Shown: piece after piece, positions 16,431-26,287 of the stretch
Position numbering within the stretch: position 1 is the stretch's first letter
Layout: the number at the start of each line of letters is the position of its first letter
Assembly: GCF_016599145.1 (NCBI RefSeq)
Contig: NZ_JAENKO010000010.1
Span: 28,757-92,756, forward strand
Source: Tomitella cavernea
Lineage (GTDB): Bacteria > Actinomycetota > Actinomycetes > Mycobacteriales > Mycobacteriaceae
Reading direction: 5' to 3'
Length of the DNA stretch: 64,000 nt
Notes under the pieces: generated by a model
Databases searched by the model: none
Told to the model about the DNA's origin: nothing
What the model saw: the letters and a program-made list of their open reading frames with translations, nothing else
Made by a program: the position numbers and the translations under genes

Positions 16431-16474
16431 GGGTGGCCTCTTTCGCGACGATTGCTCGGGTGTCGTGGGGAATA

Positions 16475-17860
16475 CTAGCGGGGGAGTGTGTCCGAAATGT
16501 AATCCGGCGCGCGTAACGGAGCGTGGCGGACCGCAGAGAGCGCCGCGGACAGGTGCACGGCGATGCCGACGAGCGGCCCGACCACCAGCGCGGTCACAGT
16601 GGCGGTGGTGATGTCCCACGGCAGCGTGAGGATGACGATCGCGGTGCCGGTGGCCGCCCACCAGCCGGCGGCGTACGCGCGGTGCTGGTCCGACGCGAGG
16701 GTGGCGCACCCGGTGAGCATGAGCGCCGCAGTGGTGACCGCGCCGCCGACGAGCGCGGCGAGGGGCCTGCCCGCCATGTCGAAGCCCTCGCCGACGAGCC
16801 GGATCAGGGGCGGGCCGATCCACCACGCGAGCACGGCGCCCACCGCGCCCACCGCCGCGACGGCGCTGAGCGGCAAGGCGAGCGCGCGCAGCAGGGTCGA
16901 CCTGCGTTCGACGAAGTAGACGATGATGGCGCTCTGGAACGACGTCAGCGGAACCAGCAGCGGCGCGCGCGTCACGGTGACGGCGAACAGCAGCGAACCC
17001 GCGGCGTCGCCCAGTTCGGAGGATTCCGCGCCGGCCAGGAGCACAGGGAACCCGACTATGAGCACGGACGTCGCGGCAGAGGCGGCCATGGCCTGAAGGG
17101 TCCTGCGCAGAAAGCTCCGGGGCGCCTCGTGCACCCGGCGGGCGAGGGTGGTGCGTCCGGACGAGGCGGTCAGCAGCAGCAGCCAGGACACCGCGCCCGC
17201 CACCGTCGCGAAGACGAAGGCGACGATCCCGTAGCCCGCCGCGACCGCCCACACCGCGACGATGAGGCGCAGCGCCGCGTCGGCGGCCATCCCGCAGGCG
17301 TACAGCAACCATCGGCCCCGGCCCGCCGCGAGGCCCCATAGCGCGGCTTGCACCGCGACGGTCCACACGGACACGGCCAGGACGCCGATGCCGAGCACCT
17401 CGTGACCCTGGAGTACGCGTGACGCCCAGAGCGGGGACGTGACCACGATGAGCAGCGCCATGACCAGGCCGACGCCGGCGGCGAGCAGCGCGGGGCTCGT
17501 GGAACGGCCGGTCGCGGGGCCGCCGTCCGGTGCGGTACCCGCGCGGGTCGCCTCCTCCGCACTCACCGAGCGGGTGGATTCCTGCATGAGCCCGTTGGCG
17601 ATCCCGACGAAGGTGAAGAACAGTGCCCAGTAGACGGTGAAATCGGCGTAGCCGGCCGCGCCGAGTTGCCGTCCGGCCAGCAGCATGACCACGTATCCGG
17701 CGGCCGCGGCGAAGACCGTGGCCGCGAGCACGGCACCCATGCCGTGCCGGGACAGGGTGCTGGTCGCGATGGCGGGGGTGCCGGGATCGGTGACGGGGGC
17801 ATCGCCGCCCACAGGGTCGCCGTCTTCCGTGGCGCCGTCGGCGGAGTGGGGGGTGGGCAC
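16475..17860 (-). CDS. Polysaccharide flippase-like membrane protein (Rv3630-like)
   Basis: The 461-residue protein has a disordered N-terminus of about 40 residues and about 12-14 hydrophobic spans in the spacing of the oligosaccharide-flippase/MATE superfamily, with the family-like N-terminal GYVVMLLAGRQLGAAGYADF. It is the first gene of the glycan operon and, as in M. tuberculosis Rv3630-Rv3632, precedes the polyprenol-phosphate glycosyltransferase, suggesting it moves the polyprenol-linked sugar across the membrane. GTG 17860 is 6 nt after CACAAT (complement of 17867-17872), a leaderless-type arrangement; TGGCACAAT is shared with the cysteine leader at 38572-38580. Confidence 0.72.
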   Translation of the reverse strand: MPTPHSADGATEDGDPVGGDAPVTDPGTPAIATSTLSRHGMGAVLAATVFAAAAGYVVMLLAGRQLGAAGYADFTVYWALFFTFVGIANGLMQESTRSVSAEEATRAGTAPDGGPATGRSTSPALLAAGVGLVMALLIVVTSPLWASRVLQGHEVLGIGVLAVSVWTVAVQAALWGLAAGRGRWLLYACGMAADAALRLIVAVWAVAAGYGIVAFVFATVAGAVSWLLLLTASSGRTTLARRVHEAPRSFLRRTLQAMAASAATSVLIVGFPVLLAGAESSELGDAAGSLLFAVTVTRAPLLVPLTSFQSAIIVYFVERRSTLLRALALPLSAVAAVGAVGAVLAWWIGPPLIRLVGEGFDMAGRPLAALVGGAVTTAALMLTGCATLASDQHRAYAAGWWAATGTAIVILTLPWDITTATVTALVVGPLVGIAVHLSAALSAVRHAPLRAPDYISDTLPR

Positions 17861-18022
17861 CGCCGCATTGTGCCAGGCCGCGCGTCGAGCCGCCCGGCCG
17901 CACGCCGCTGCGTCGGCGACCGCCGACTGCGAGCCGGGTGCGGCGCCTGCTACCGGCGAGTAGGGTGATTCCGGCGACGTCGGCGGGACGACGGCTCAGG
18001 CGATGAGGACGGTGCAGGAACC

Positions 18023-18895
18023 ATGGCAGAGGACACGCGGACGCAGGATTCCGGCGCGGATCGGGAGGGGCGGTACGGCCCGTACGAATCGATGACCGTC
18101 GAACGCGCCGGGCACGTGGCCGAGGTGACGCTGACCGGCCCCGGCCGCGGCAACGCGATGGGCCCGGCATTCTGGGCGGAATGCCCGCGTGTGTTCGCTG
18201 TGCTCGACGCGGACCCGGAAGTCCGCGCCGTCGTGCTCACCGGCGCGGGTAAGCACTTCACCTACGGCTTGGACCTGCCTGCGGTCGCGCCCTCGCTCGG
18301 TCCGGTGCTCGCGCCCGGCGCGCAGGCGAAGGAGCGCACCGAGTTCCACGACCTGATCCTGGCCATGCAGGAGGCCGCGAGCGCGGTGGAGCGGTGCCGC
18401 AAGCCCGTCGTCGCCGCCGTCGCCGGCTGGTGCATCGGCGGCGGTGTGGACGTGATCACCGCGGCCGATTTCCGCTACGCGTCGGCCGATGCCCGGTTCT
18501 CCATCCGCGAGGTCAAGGTGGGGATGGTGGCGGACATGGGCACCCTCGCACGCATCGCTGGGATCGTCGGTGAGGGCCATACCCGCGAGCTGGCCTTGAC
18601 GGGCCGCGACATCGATGCGGCGCGTGCCGAGCGGATCGGCCTGGTCAACGACGTCTACGAGGACCGGGACGCGCTTTTGGCCGCGGCGCGTGCGGCGGCA
18701 CAGGAGATCGCGGCCAATCCGCCGCTGGTGGTGCACGGCATCAAATCGGTTCTCGGTCACACCCGCAGCGCCCGGATCGACGCTAGTCTGCGGTACGTTG
18801 CCGCATGGAACGCGGCGTTCCTCCCGTCGAAGGACCTCGGTGAGGCCATGGCAGCGGTCTTCGAGAAGCGCACGCCGGAGTTCACGGGGCACTGA
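18023..18895 (+). CDS. Crotonase-family protein, dienoyl-CoA isomerase type
   Basis: The 290-residue protein has the crotonase oxyanion motifs HFTYGLDL (near residue 77) and VAGWCIGGGVDVITAADF (near 135). After them comes FSIREVKVGMVADMGTL, where the Glu and Asp correspond to the acidic pair of delta3,5-delta2,4-dienoyl-CoA isomerases (ECH1 type) rather than to the hydratase glutamates. It is therefore probably an isomerase in degradation of unsaturated fatty or steroid acyl-CoAs. ATG 18023 is preceded by GCAGGAACC. TAGGGT at 17961-17966 is a possible -10. It is divergent from the glycan operon. Confidence 0.78.
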   Translation: MAEDTRTQDSGADREGRYGPYESMTVERAGHVAEVTLTGPGRGNAMGPAFWAECPRVFAVLDADPEVRAVVLTGAGKHFTYGLDLPAVAPSLGPVLAPGAQAKERTEFHDLILAMQEAASAVERCRKPVVAAVAGWCIGGGVDVITAADFRYASADARFSIREVKVGMVADMGTLARIAGIVGEGHTRELALTGRDIDAARAERIGLVNDVYEDRDALLAAARAAAQEIAANPPLVVHGIKSVLGHTRSARIDASLRYVAAWNAAFLPSKDLGEAMAAVFEKRTPEFTGH

Positions 18896-19020
18896 CCGAA
18901 GCTTCGCGAGGCGGCGGGTTGCGCGCACGGCGTGGCCCGGCGGAAACTTGTATCCTGCACATTCATCGCGCGGAGCGGCCATCGTCGCCGGTGCGTGCGA
19001 GCGCCGTCCGGGGAGGATGC

Positions 19021-19569
19021 GTGTCACCAGATCAGCGTTCCGACGCCCACGGCGCGATGGGTACGGAAGACATTCCCAGCTGCACCGATGAGCTCGGCAA
19101 CCAGCTCGCCCGGCTGCACCGGATGCGCGAGCGGACGATGACGCAGGTGGGCCGTTTCGGGGCCGACGGGCTGGAGTTGGCGGCCTACCGGTGCGTGTTC
19201 GCCGTTCTGCAGCACGGGCCGATGCGGTCCGGCGAGCTGGCGGAGACGATGCTCTCGGATCCATCGACGGTGAGCAGGCACGTGGCGCAACTGGTGGAGC
19301 GGGGGCACCTGGAGCGGCAGCCGGACCGCGACGACCGGCGCGCCAGCCTGATCGCGGTCACCGAGTCCGGCCGGCGCGCCGCCGAACGGATGCGGCTGCG
19401 GCGCAACCAGCGGCTGGGTGCGGTCGTGGGCGCATGGCCCGAGTCCGAGAGGGTGGAGCTCGCCCGACTGCTGGGCAAGCTTCTCGACGGCTACGAGCTA
19501 CGCCGCGACGAGATCGTCGCGAGCGATTCCGGTGCCGGACCGCGGCCGGAGAACGGCCCGCGCAGATGA
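19021..19569 (+). CDS. MarR-family transcriptional regulator
   Basis: The 182-residue protein has a winged helix-turn-helix: MRSGELAETMLSDPSTVSRHVAQLVERGHLERQPDRDDRRASLIAVTESG, in which the recognition helix and the DxRxxxxxLT-like wing are clear. GTG 19021 follows GGGAGG with 5 nt spacing; the frame extends upstream to 18919 but without a site. The ATGA overlap with the MFS gene says the two are co-translated, the usual arrangement of a MarR repressor that controls an efflux pump and is released by the pump's substrates. The inducing compound is unknown. Confidence 0.85.
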   Translation: MSPDQRSDAHGAMGTEDIPSCTDELGNQLARLHRMRERTMTQVGRFGADGLELAAYRCVFAVLQHGPMRSGELAETMLSDPSTVSRHVAQLVERGHLERQPDRDDRRASLIAVTESGRRAAERMRLRRNQRLGAVVGAWPESERVELARLLGKLLDGYELRRDEIVASDSGAGPRPENGPRR

Positions 19570-21224
19570 CGGACACCACGCGCGACGCCTCCGAGTCGCC
19601 CGCCGGGCTCGACCATAAGGCGATCCTCATCATCCTCAGCGGTCTGATGCTGGGGATGTTTCTCGCGGCCCTGGATCAGACGATCGTGTCCACCGCGATC
19701 CGCACCATCGCCGACGACCTGGACGGCTACGCTCTGCAGGCGTGGGTGACCACGGCCTACCTCATCACAGCAACGCTGGCGACGCCGTTGTACGGCAAGA
19801 TCTCCGACATCGTCGGACGCAAACCTCTGTTCATGAGCGCCATCGTGATCTTCGTCGTCGGATCGGCGCTGTGCTCGTCCGCCACGTCGATGTACATGCT
19901 CGCGGGGTTCCGCGCGTTGCAGGGGATCGGCGCGGGCGGTCTCATGTCGTTGGCGCTGGCGATCCTCGGGGACATTCTCGCGCCGCGCGAGCGCGCGAAG
20001 TATCAGGCTTACTTCCTCGCCGTGTTCGGCACGTCGAGCGTGCTGGGGCCGGTGCTCGGCGGTCTGTTCGCCGACCATGCGAGCATCCTCGGCGTCACCG
20101 GCTGGCGGTGGGTGTTCCTGGTCAACGTGCCGGTCGGCCTTGTCGCGTTGGTCGTGGTCTTCCGCAATCTCCGGCTGCCGCGCGTGCGCCGGGACACGCG
20201 CGTCGACTGGTGGGGTGCGCTCGTGCTGGCGGTGGGCCTGGTGCCGCTGCTGATCGTCGCCGAACAGGGACGCGAATGGGGATGGGGCAGCGCGACCGCT
20301 CTGCTCTGTTACGCGATCGGCGCGGTCGGGGTGATCGCGTTCGTGTTCGTGGAGATCGCCATGGGCGACGCGGCGCTGATCCCCATGCGCTTCTTCCGCA
20401 ACAGCAACTTCACCCTGGGGGTGGTGATCTCGTTCGTCGTGGGCATGGCGATGTTCGGCGGGATCATGCTGCTTCCGCAGTACCTGCAGGTGGCGAAGGG
20501 GTCGACGCCGATGGTGGCCGGTCTGCAGATGCTGCCCCTGGTTTTGGGCATGATGACGGGATCGGTGGTGTCCGGTCAACTGATCTCCCGTACCGGGCAC
20601 TACCGCATCTACCCGATCATCGGATCCACCATGCTCATGGCCGGCATGTTCCTGTTGCACTTCGTGCACGCGGACACGTCGTTCCCGGTGGTCATGGGAT
20701 TCATGGCGATCGTCGGATTCGGACTGGGCAACATGATGCAGCCGCTCACGCTCGCCATCCAGAACGCGCTGCCCGCGCGCGACATGGGGGTGTCGACCGC
20801 GGCGGCCACGTTCTTCCGGCAGATCGGCGGCACCCTGGGCGTGGCGATCTTCCTGTCGATCCTGTTCGCGCAGATGACGCCGAACATCACCGCACGCCTG
20901 GAGACGGCGGCCCACGATCCGCAGTACATCGCCGCGGTCCAGCAGGCGGCGACCGGCGGCGACCAAGTGGACAAGACCTTCGCCCAGGGTCTGCTCGATC
21001 ATGATTCGGCCGCGGCCGGCAAGGTGCTCGAGGACAGCTCGCTGATCCAGCAGCTCGACCCCGCCCTGGCCGCGCCGCTGGCGGAGGGGTTCTCCGACGC
21101 GATGGGTCAGGTGTTCCTGGTCACCACCGGCTTCGCGGCGCTGGCCTGGGTGCTGGTGCTGTTCTGGAAGGAGGTGCCGCTGCGCGCCGCGGGCGGCATC
21201 GCAGCGGCACGGGACGAGGAGTAG
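19566..21224 (+). CDS. MFS drug efflux transporter, DHA2 (14-span) family
   Basis: The 552-residue protein starts with a soluble tail and LSGLMLGMFLAALDQTIVSTAIRTI, the antiporter motif of DHA2 exporters, followed by YGKISDIVGRKPLFM (motif A) and GPVLGGLFADH (motif C-like). Hydropathy fits about 14 spans, with the long soluble loop after the thirteenth (HDPQYIAAVQQAATGG). Such exporters expel drugs or lipophilic compounds with proton exchange. The gene overlaps the MarR stop by four bases, so regulator and pump form a two-gene operon. Confidence 0.85.
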   Translation: MTDTTRDASESPAGLDHKAILIILSGLMLGMFLAALDQTIVSTAIRTIADDLDGYALQAWVTTAYLITATLATPLYGKISDIVGRKPLFMSAIVIFVVGSALCSSATSMYMLAGFRALQGIGAGGLMSLALAILGDILAPRERAKYQAYFLAVFGTSSVLGPVLGGLFADHASILGVTGWRWVFLVNVPVGLVALVVVFRNLRLPRVRRDTRVDWWGALVLAVGLVPLLIVAEQGREWGWGSATALLCYAIGAVGVIAFVFVEIAMGDAALIPMRFFRNSNFTLGVVISFVVGMAMFGGIMLLPQYLQVAKGSTPMVAGLQMLPLVLGMMTGSVVSGQLISRTGHYRIYPIIGSTMLMAGMFLLHFVHADTSFPVVMGFMAIVGFGLGNMMQPLTLAIQNALPARDMGVSTAAATFFRQIGGTLGVAIFLSILFAQMTPNITARLETAAHDPQYIAAVQQAATGGDQVDKTFAQGLLDHDSAAAGKVLEDSSLIQQLDPALAAPLAEGFSDAMGQVFLVTTGFAALAWVLVLFWKEVPLRAAGGIAAARDEE

Positions 21225-21250
21225 GCCGCCGTCGCCGGAAACACACAGCG

Positions 21251-21296
21251 CACGCCCCGTCCGCATCCCCCAGGGGGTGTGGACGGAGGCGGGCGC
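21251..21296. terminator. Imperfect hairpin between convergent MFS and ppa genes
   Basis: CGTCCGCATCCCC (21258-21270) faces GGGGGTGTGGACGG (21273-21286) across a CA loop with two G-T pairs. It lies between two convergent stop codons (21224 and 21352). Confidence 0.45.
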
Positions 21297-21351
21297 GGGG
21301 CCATCCGTACGAGCGTCGGCGGCCGGCTCTCAGCGCCGGACCCGGACCCCG

Positions 21352-21843
21352 TCAGTGCCCGCCCTGCTCCTTCTGACGCTTGAACGAGCGCTCGACTTCG
21401 GCCTCCGCCTCGGCACGGCCCACCCAGTCGGCGGCCTCGACGTGCTTGCCGGGCTCCAGGTCCTTGTAGTGGACGAAGAAGTGCTTGATGGCTTCCAGCT
21501 CGTGCGCGGGCACGTCGGCCAGGTCCTGGATGTGGTCCCAACGGTGATCGCCCGCGGGCACGCACAGAACCTTGGCGTCACCGCCTGCCTCGTCGACCAT
21601 GTTGAACATCGCGACCGGTCGGGCCTCGACGATTACGCCGGGGAACACCGACTGCGGCAGCAGCACCAGCGCGTCGAGCGGATCGCCGTCCTCGCCCAGC
21701 GAATCCTCGATGAAGCCGTAGTCGGCCGGGTACACGGTGGATGTGTACAGGTAGCGGTCCAGTCGGACGCGGCCGGACTCGTGGTCCACCTCGTACTTGT
21801 TGCGCTGCCCCTTGGGGATCTCGATGGTGACGTCGAACTCCAC
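21352..21843 (-). CDS. ppa: Inorganic pyrophosphatase
   Basis: The 163-residue family I soluble pyrophosphatase shows the signature [13 protein letters not shown] (three metal-binding aspartates), [12 protein letters not shown] and [31 protein letters not shown]. It hydrolyses the pyrophosphate released by polymer synthesis and pulls those reactions forward. The GTG at 21843 is chosen because GAGGACGC gives a 6-nt spaced site and the length then equals the family (about 162); a longer frame extends to 21930 with no family sequence. It is divergent from dacB, as in M. tuberculosis (Rv3628 and Rv3627c). Confidence 0.93.
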   Translation of the reverse strand: MEFDVTIEIPKGQRNKYEVDHESGRVRLDRYLYTSTVYPADYGFIEDSLGEDGDPLDALVLLPQSVFPGVIVEARPVAMFNMVDEAGGDAKVLCVPAGDHRWDHIQDLADVPAHELEAIKHFFVHYKDLEPGKHVEAADWVGRAEAEAEVERSFKRQKEQGGH

Positions 21844-22096
21844 GCGTCCTCGCTTTGAGTTGATGATGGCTGGTGGTGGGTGATCGCCGGGCGCCTCTGA
21901 TGCCGCAAGCGACCACTGCCCGCCGGGCACGGCGTCGACCAGGCGCGCGGCGGAGGCAACCCGGCAAGGATAGCGCCCCTGCGGTTACTGTGGACGTCGA
22001 CCTGGGGGCGCCAGGCTGTGCGGAGCGCCGTGCAGGCGCCTCCGACGACGCAGAAGCCACCCCCCGCCGCACCCGAGGAGAACGACGATCAGCTCG

Positions 22097-23500
22097 ATGC
22101 TCAAGCGTGTCGTCCCCGGCCGCGGCGCCGCCGGCCACCTGCACCGGAGGCGCCGGCGGCTGCGGATCGCGGCCGGCGTGCTCGCAACGCTGCTGGTGGT
22201 GGTCGCCGGCGTGCTGGCCTGGCGGGCGGTCGACGACGGATCCGCGGTGGCGACCGCGCAGCCGGCTCCCGCGTTGATCACGCCGTCGCCGCAGATCGTG
22301 CCCGTCCCGCCCGACGCTCCCGTGCCCACTGCGGCCGGCCTCGACGCTGCGCTGGCGGGCGCGCTGGCCGATCCTGCGCTGGGCGATCTCACCGGCCAGA
22401 TCAGCGACGCGGCGACCGGCCGGGTGCTGTGGGCGAAGGATGCTCAGCGCCCGCGGACCCCCGCCTCGGTGACGAAGCTGCTCACCTCCGCGGCGGCGCT
22501 GCTGGCGATCCCGCGCGACCATCGGATCACCACCACCGTCGTGCAGGGCGCGGACGGACGCGTCGTCCTGGTGGGCGGCGGCGATCCCACTCTCACCGCA
22601 CAGCCCGCGGGGACGGAGGGGTACTACCGCGGCGCCGCGCACATCGCGCAGCTCGCCGAGCAGATCCGCGCCTCGGGGACGGCGGTGACGGGGGTGGACG
22701 TCGACGTGGACCTCTACCCGGGGCCGACGCTGGCCCAGGGGTGGTTCGACGCCGACATCGCGGGCGGCAACATCATCCCGATGCGGCCGATCGCGCTGGA
22801 CGGCGGCCGCCTGGACATCCGCAACCCCGACTCGCCGCGGTCGGACACGCCCGCGCTGGACGCGGGGCGGGCGCTGGCCGCCGCGTTGGGCGTGAACGCG
22901 GACGACGTGCACCTGGCGTCGGCGCCGCCACAGGCGCAGCAGCTCGCGAGCGTACAGTCGGCGCCGATGGTCGAGCTGATCCGCCAGCTGCTGGTCCACT
23001 CCGACAACGTGCTGGCCGACGCGGTGGGGCGGCAGGTGGCGCTGGCCACCGGGCGCCCCGCGGACTTCGACGGCACCGCCGCCGCGGTCGAATCGGTGCT
23101 GCGCGGTGCCGGCTTCGACCTGACCGGCGTGGAGCTGCACGACTCGTCCGGGATGTCTGTGGACAACAGGATCCCCGCGCGGCTGCTCGACCAGCTGCTC
23201 TCCGCCGCCGCCGGCCCCGGGCATCCGGAGCTGCGGCCGCTGCTGGATTCGTTGCCCGTCGCCGCCGGCACCGGCACGCTGGCGGACAGGTACGAGACCA
23301 ATGCGCAAGCCGGTGCGGGATGGGTGCGGGCGAAAACGGGCACACTGTCGGGAGTGAGCACGCTAGCCGGTGTGGTCACCGATGTCGACGGCCGGGTGCT
23401 GGCGTTCGCGCTGATGTCCGGCGGCACGGCACCGGCAGACGCCCGTCCTGCGCTCGACGCGATCACGGCACAGCTGAGGGGGTGCGGATGTCAGGGCTGA
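22097..23500 (+). CDS. dacB: D-alanyl-D-alanine carboxypeptidase (PBP4-type, S13)
   Basis: The 467-residue protein has an N-terminal membrane span (residues 22-40) and a Pro/Ala-rich stem, then the penicillin-binding active site: Ser124 in SVTK, Ser302-Asp-Asn and Lys413-Thr-Gly. The large insertion between the first and second motifs is typical of the S13 family, the DacB/PBP4 group. It trims D-alanine from peptidoglycan stem peptides or cleaves cross-links outside the membrane. It corresponds to M. tuberculosis Rv3627c. The 3' end overlaps the next gene by 13 bp, starting a run of overlapping genes through hpt. Confidence 0.9.
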   Translation: MLKRVVPGRGAAGHLHRRRRRLRIAAGVLATLLVVVAGVLAWRAVDDGSAVATAQPAPALITPSPQIVPVPPDAPVPTAAGLDAALAGALADPALGDLTGQISDAATGRVLWAKDAQRPRTPASVTKLLTSAAALLAIPRDHRITTTVVQGADGRVVLVGGGDPTLTAQPAGTEGYYRGAAHIAQLAEQIRASGTAVTGVDVDVDLYPGPTLAQGWFDADIAGGNIIPMRPIALDGGRLDIRNPDSPRSDTPALDAGRALAAALGVNADDVHLASAPPQAQQLASVQSAPMVELIRQLLVHSDNVLADAVGRQVALATGRPADFDGTAAAVESVLRGAGFDLTGVELHDSSGMSVDNRIPARLLDQLLSAAAGPGHPELRPLLDSLPVAAGTGTLADRYETNAQAGAGWVRAKTGTLSGVSTLAGVVTDVDGRVLAFALMSGGTAPADARPALDAITAQLRGCGCQG

Positions 23501-24630
23501 ATCCCGAGGCGGGGCACGCGGCCGGCGGAGCGGATGAGGAGGCCGGCGGCCCCGGCGAGGACAGGCAGGGCTTCCCGGGAGACGACGTCGACTGGGCGTT
23601 CGCAGGCAGCATCGCCGCGCGTCTGGCGCCGCCCGGACCCACGATGACCGGCTATACCCGCGACCAGGTGTACGCGGAACTCGCCCGGGCGTCGGCCTCC
23701 GCGGAACCGCACGTGCGGGACGTCACGGGCCTTGCCGACGGGCTTCCGGTGCCGCCGGCCAGCGTCGTGGACAGGGCCGGATGGGCGCGGGCCGCAACCG
23801 CGTCGATGGGGGTGCTCACAGGGCCTGCCACGGGGGCGCCCGGCCCGGAAGCAGAGGCCGGCGGGGCCGGTTCCGGGTCCGGACTGGCGGGCAAGGCGGG
23901 CGGGCTGCAGGCGGGCGCGGTGTTCGCGTTCCTTTCCACTGCGATCCTCGGCCAATACGACCCGTTCACCGATGACGGCACGCTTCTGCTGGTGGCGCCG
24001 AACGTCGTCGCCGTCGAGCGTGCGCTCAAGGTGCGGCCCGCGGACTTCCGCCTCTGGGTGTGCCTGCACGAGGTGACGCACCGCGTGCAGTTCTCGTCGT
24101 CCCCGTGGCTTACCGGATACATGCGCGAGTCGGTCGACCTGTTGGCCACGGAGGCCGACGAGCCGCTCACCGACGTCCTGGGCCGGGTGGCGGAGCAGTT
24201 GCGCAAGCGTCGCCGTGGCGAGGAGACACAGGACGAGAAGGGCATGATCGGGCTGGTCTCCGCGGCGGCGTCGGAGCCTCAGCGTCAGGCCATCGACCGC
24301 ATGCTCATGCTCGGCACCCTCCTGGAGGGGCACGCCGACCACGTCATGGACTCGGTGGGGCCGGAGGTGGTGCCGACGGTGGCCCGCATCCGCGCGGCAT
24401 TCGACCACCGCCGCGAGCACAATCCCAGCGTGGTCCAGCGGGTCATGCGTGCGCTGCTGGGCGTCGACGCCAAGATGGCGCAGTATGTGCGCGGCAAGGC
24501 GTTCGTCGACGCGGTGGTGGAGCGCGTGGGCATGGAGCAGTTCAACACCGTGTGGACGGGGCCGGAGACGCTGCCGCTCAAGGACGAGATCGAGGAGCCG
24601 CAGCGGTGGATCGCGCGCGTGCTGGGCTGA
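23488..24630 (+). CDS. Zinc-dependent metalloprotease-like protein (Rv3626c type)
   Basis: The 380-residue protein has HEVTHRVQF at residues 194-198, a metal-binding HExxH motif, followed by LLATEADEPL and, about 70 residues later, LLEGHADHVMD, which probably gives a third ligand. This is the DUF2342 protein family of actinobacteria, often annotated as a coenzyme-F420-biosynthesis-associated or zinc-dependent metalloprotease; its substrate is not known. The first 70 residues are low complexity. ATG 23488 is preceded by GAGGGGG at 5 nt and lies inside the dacB end. The 3' end overlaps tilS by 25 bp. Confidence 0.83.
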   Translation: MSGLNPEAGHAAGGADEEAGGPGEDRQGFPGDDVDWAFAGSIAARLAPPGPTMTGYTRDQVYAELARASASAEPHVRDVTGLADGLPVPPASVVDRAGWARAATASMGVLTGPATGAPGPEAEAGGAGSGSGLAGKAGGLQAGAVFAFLSTAILGQYDPFTDDGTLLLVAPNVVAVERALKVRPADFRLWVCLHEVTHRVQFSSSPWLTGYMRESVDLLATEADEPLTDVLGRVAEQLRKRRRGEETQDEKGMIGLVSAAASEPQRQAIDRMLMLGTLLEGHADHVMDSVGPEVVPTVARIRAAFDHRREHNPSVVQRVMRALLGVDAKMAQYVRGKAFVDAVVERVGMEQFNTVWTGPETLPLKDEIEEPQRWIARVLG

Positions 24631-25640
24631 CGGGCGAGCCGGCACTGCTGCAGATCCGCCGGGCGGTCCGCCGCTGGCTGCCCGCGCACGCGCCGAGCGG
24701 CCGCGTGTGCGTCGCGCTGTCGGGCGGAGCCGACTCCCTGGCGCTCGCGGCGGCGGCGGTGCCGGAGTGCGCCGCGCGCGGCGGGGATGTGACCGCGTTG
24801 ATCGTCGACCATCGGTTGCAGGAGGGGTCCGGGGCCGTGGCGGAGCGCGCGGCCGGCCAAGCGCGCGCTCTGGGGTGCGCGGAGGCGCGCATCGTGGAGG
24901 TGGAAGTCGCCGGGCGTGGGGGAATGGAGGCCGCGGCGCGTGCGGCACGGTACGAGGCGCTGGGCGCGGCGTGCGGAGACCGGCCGGTGCTGCTCGCCCA
25001 CACTCTCGATGACCAGGCCGAGACGGTACTGCTGGGGCTCGGCCGCGGCTCCGGAGCGGGTTCGATCCGCGGCATGCGCGCCTGGTCGGAGCCATGGGGG
25101 CGTCCCCTGCTGGACGTGCGGCGGGCGGTGACGCGGTCGGCCTGCGCGGAGTCCGGCATCGCGCCGCACGACGACCCGCACAACAGCGATCCGCGCTTCA
25201 CCCGCGTGCGCCTGCGGCACGAGGTGCTGCCGCTGCTCGAGGACGTGCTCGGCGGCGGCGCCGCGGAATCCCTGGCCCGCACGGCCGCGCAGCTCAGTGA
25301 GGACGACGAAGTGCTGAAGCGGCTGGCCGACGCGCTGCTGGCACGGTCCGCTGCGCGCGGGGACGGCGCCGGTGGTGGGCTGGACGCGCGGGTGCTCGCG
25401 TCCGAGGCGGCCGCGGTTCGGCGACGTGCCCTGCGGAGCTGGCTGCTCGGAGAGGGCGCCACCGGACTGACCGATGCTCGGCTGCGCCGGATCGACGCGC
25501 TCGTCGGCGACTGGCATGGGCAGGGCGGGGTGGCCGTCGGCGGCGGTGGCCCCGGAGTGCGTGTCGTGGCAATGCGGCAGCATGACAGGCTGACGGTGAT
25601 GCGCGAGGCGGGTGCGCCGGCAGGCGCGCACCCGAGATGA
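24606..25640 (+). CDS. tilS: tRNA(Ile)-lysidine synthase
   Basis: The 344-residue enzyme carries the PP-loop motif SGGADS (residues 39-44), then LIVDHRLQ and [21 protein letters not shown], the ATP-binding and tRNA-contact blocks, and [19 protein letters not shown]. It puts lysine on the C34 of the AUA-reading tRNA-Ile, which is essential for decoding and isoleucylation. GTG 24606 is chosen because GAGGAG lies about 8 nt upstream and sits within the previous gene; the frame upstream has no family sequence. It overlaps hpt by four bases (ATGA), as in M. tuberculosis Rv3625c-Rv3624c. Confidence 0.92.
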   Translation: MDRARAGLTGEPALLQIRRAVRRWLPAHAPSGRVCVALSGGADSLALAAAAVPECAARGGDVTALIVDHRLQEGSGAVAERAAGQARALGCAEARIVEVEVAGRGGMEAAARAARYEALGAACGDRPVLLAHTLDDQAETVLLGLGRGSGAGSIRGMRAWSEPWGRPLLDVRRAVTRSACAESGIAPHDDPHNSDPRFTRVRLRHEVLPLLEDVLGGGAAESLARTAAQLSEDDEVLKRLADALLARSAARGDGAGGGLDARVLASEAAAVRRRALRSWLLGEGATGLTDARLRRIDALVGDWHGQGGVAVGGGGPGVRVVAMRQHDRLTVMREAGAPAGAHPR

Positions 25641-26287
25641 AGTGGAGTGGAATCGTGTCCGACGGTGACGGCAACAACGGCCTGGTGAGCGGAATCGACG
25701 GCGGGGCGCAGGGGGCAGGCGGGTTGTACAGCGGCGACATCGCCTCGGTGCTCATCACCGAGCAGCAAATCCGCGACAAGACCGCCGAGCTCGCCGCCGC
25801 CGTCGCGGCGCGCTACCCGGAGGCGGGCGGCGGAGACCCGGACCGTGATCTGCTCCTCATCGGCGTGCTCAAGGGCGCGATGATGTTCCTCACCGACTTC
25901 GCCAGAAACATCCAGGTGCCCACCCAGATGGAGTTCATGGCGGTGAGCTCGTACGGTTCGGCAACGTCGTCGTCGGGGGTCGTACGCATCCTCAAGGACC
26001 TCGATCGCGACATCGCCGGGCGCGACGTGCTCATCGTCGAGGACATCATCGACTCGGGTCTCACGCTGTCGTGGCTCCAGCGCAACCTCGCCACCCGGAA
26101 CCCCCGGTCGCTGGAGGTGTGCGCATTGCTGCGCAAGCCCGACGCGGTCCGCTCCGACCTGGAAGTGCGCGACGTGGGCTTCGACATCCCCGACGAGTTC
26201 GTGGTGGGCTACGGACTCGACTACGCGGAGCGCTACCGCGATCTGCCGTACGTCGGGTTGCTCGAACCGAAGGTGTACGCGGGCTGA
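25637..26287 (+). CDS. hpt: Hypoxanthine-guanine phosphoribosyltransferase
   Basis: The 216-residue enzyme has the PRPP-binding block [13 protein letters not shown] (from residue 132), [15 protein letters not shown] and [19 protein letters not shown], the purine-specific family set. It converts hypoxanthine or guanine with PRPP to IMP or GMP in purine salvage. The ATG at 25637 overlaps the tilS stop; GTG 25655, which would remove six residues, is an alternative. Compared with the family the N-terminus has about 30 extra residues rich in Gly and Asp. It is the last gene of the overlapping dacB-hpt series. Confidence 0.92.
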   Translation: MKWSGIVSDGDGNNGLVSGIDGGAQGAGGLYSGDIASVLITEQQIRDKTAELAAAVAARYPEAGGGDPDRDLLLIGVLKGAMMFLTDFARNIQVPTQMEFMAVSSYGSATSSSGVVRILKDLDRDIAGRDVLIVEDIIDSGLTLSWLQRNLATRNPRSLEVCALLRKPDAVRSDLEVRDVGFDIPDEFVVGYGLDYAERYRDLPYVGLLEPKVYAG

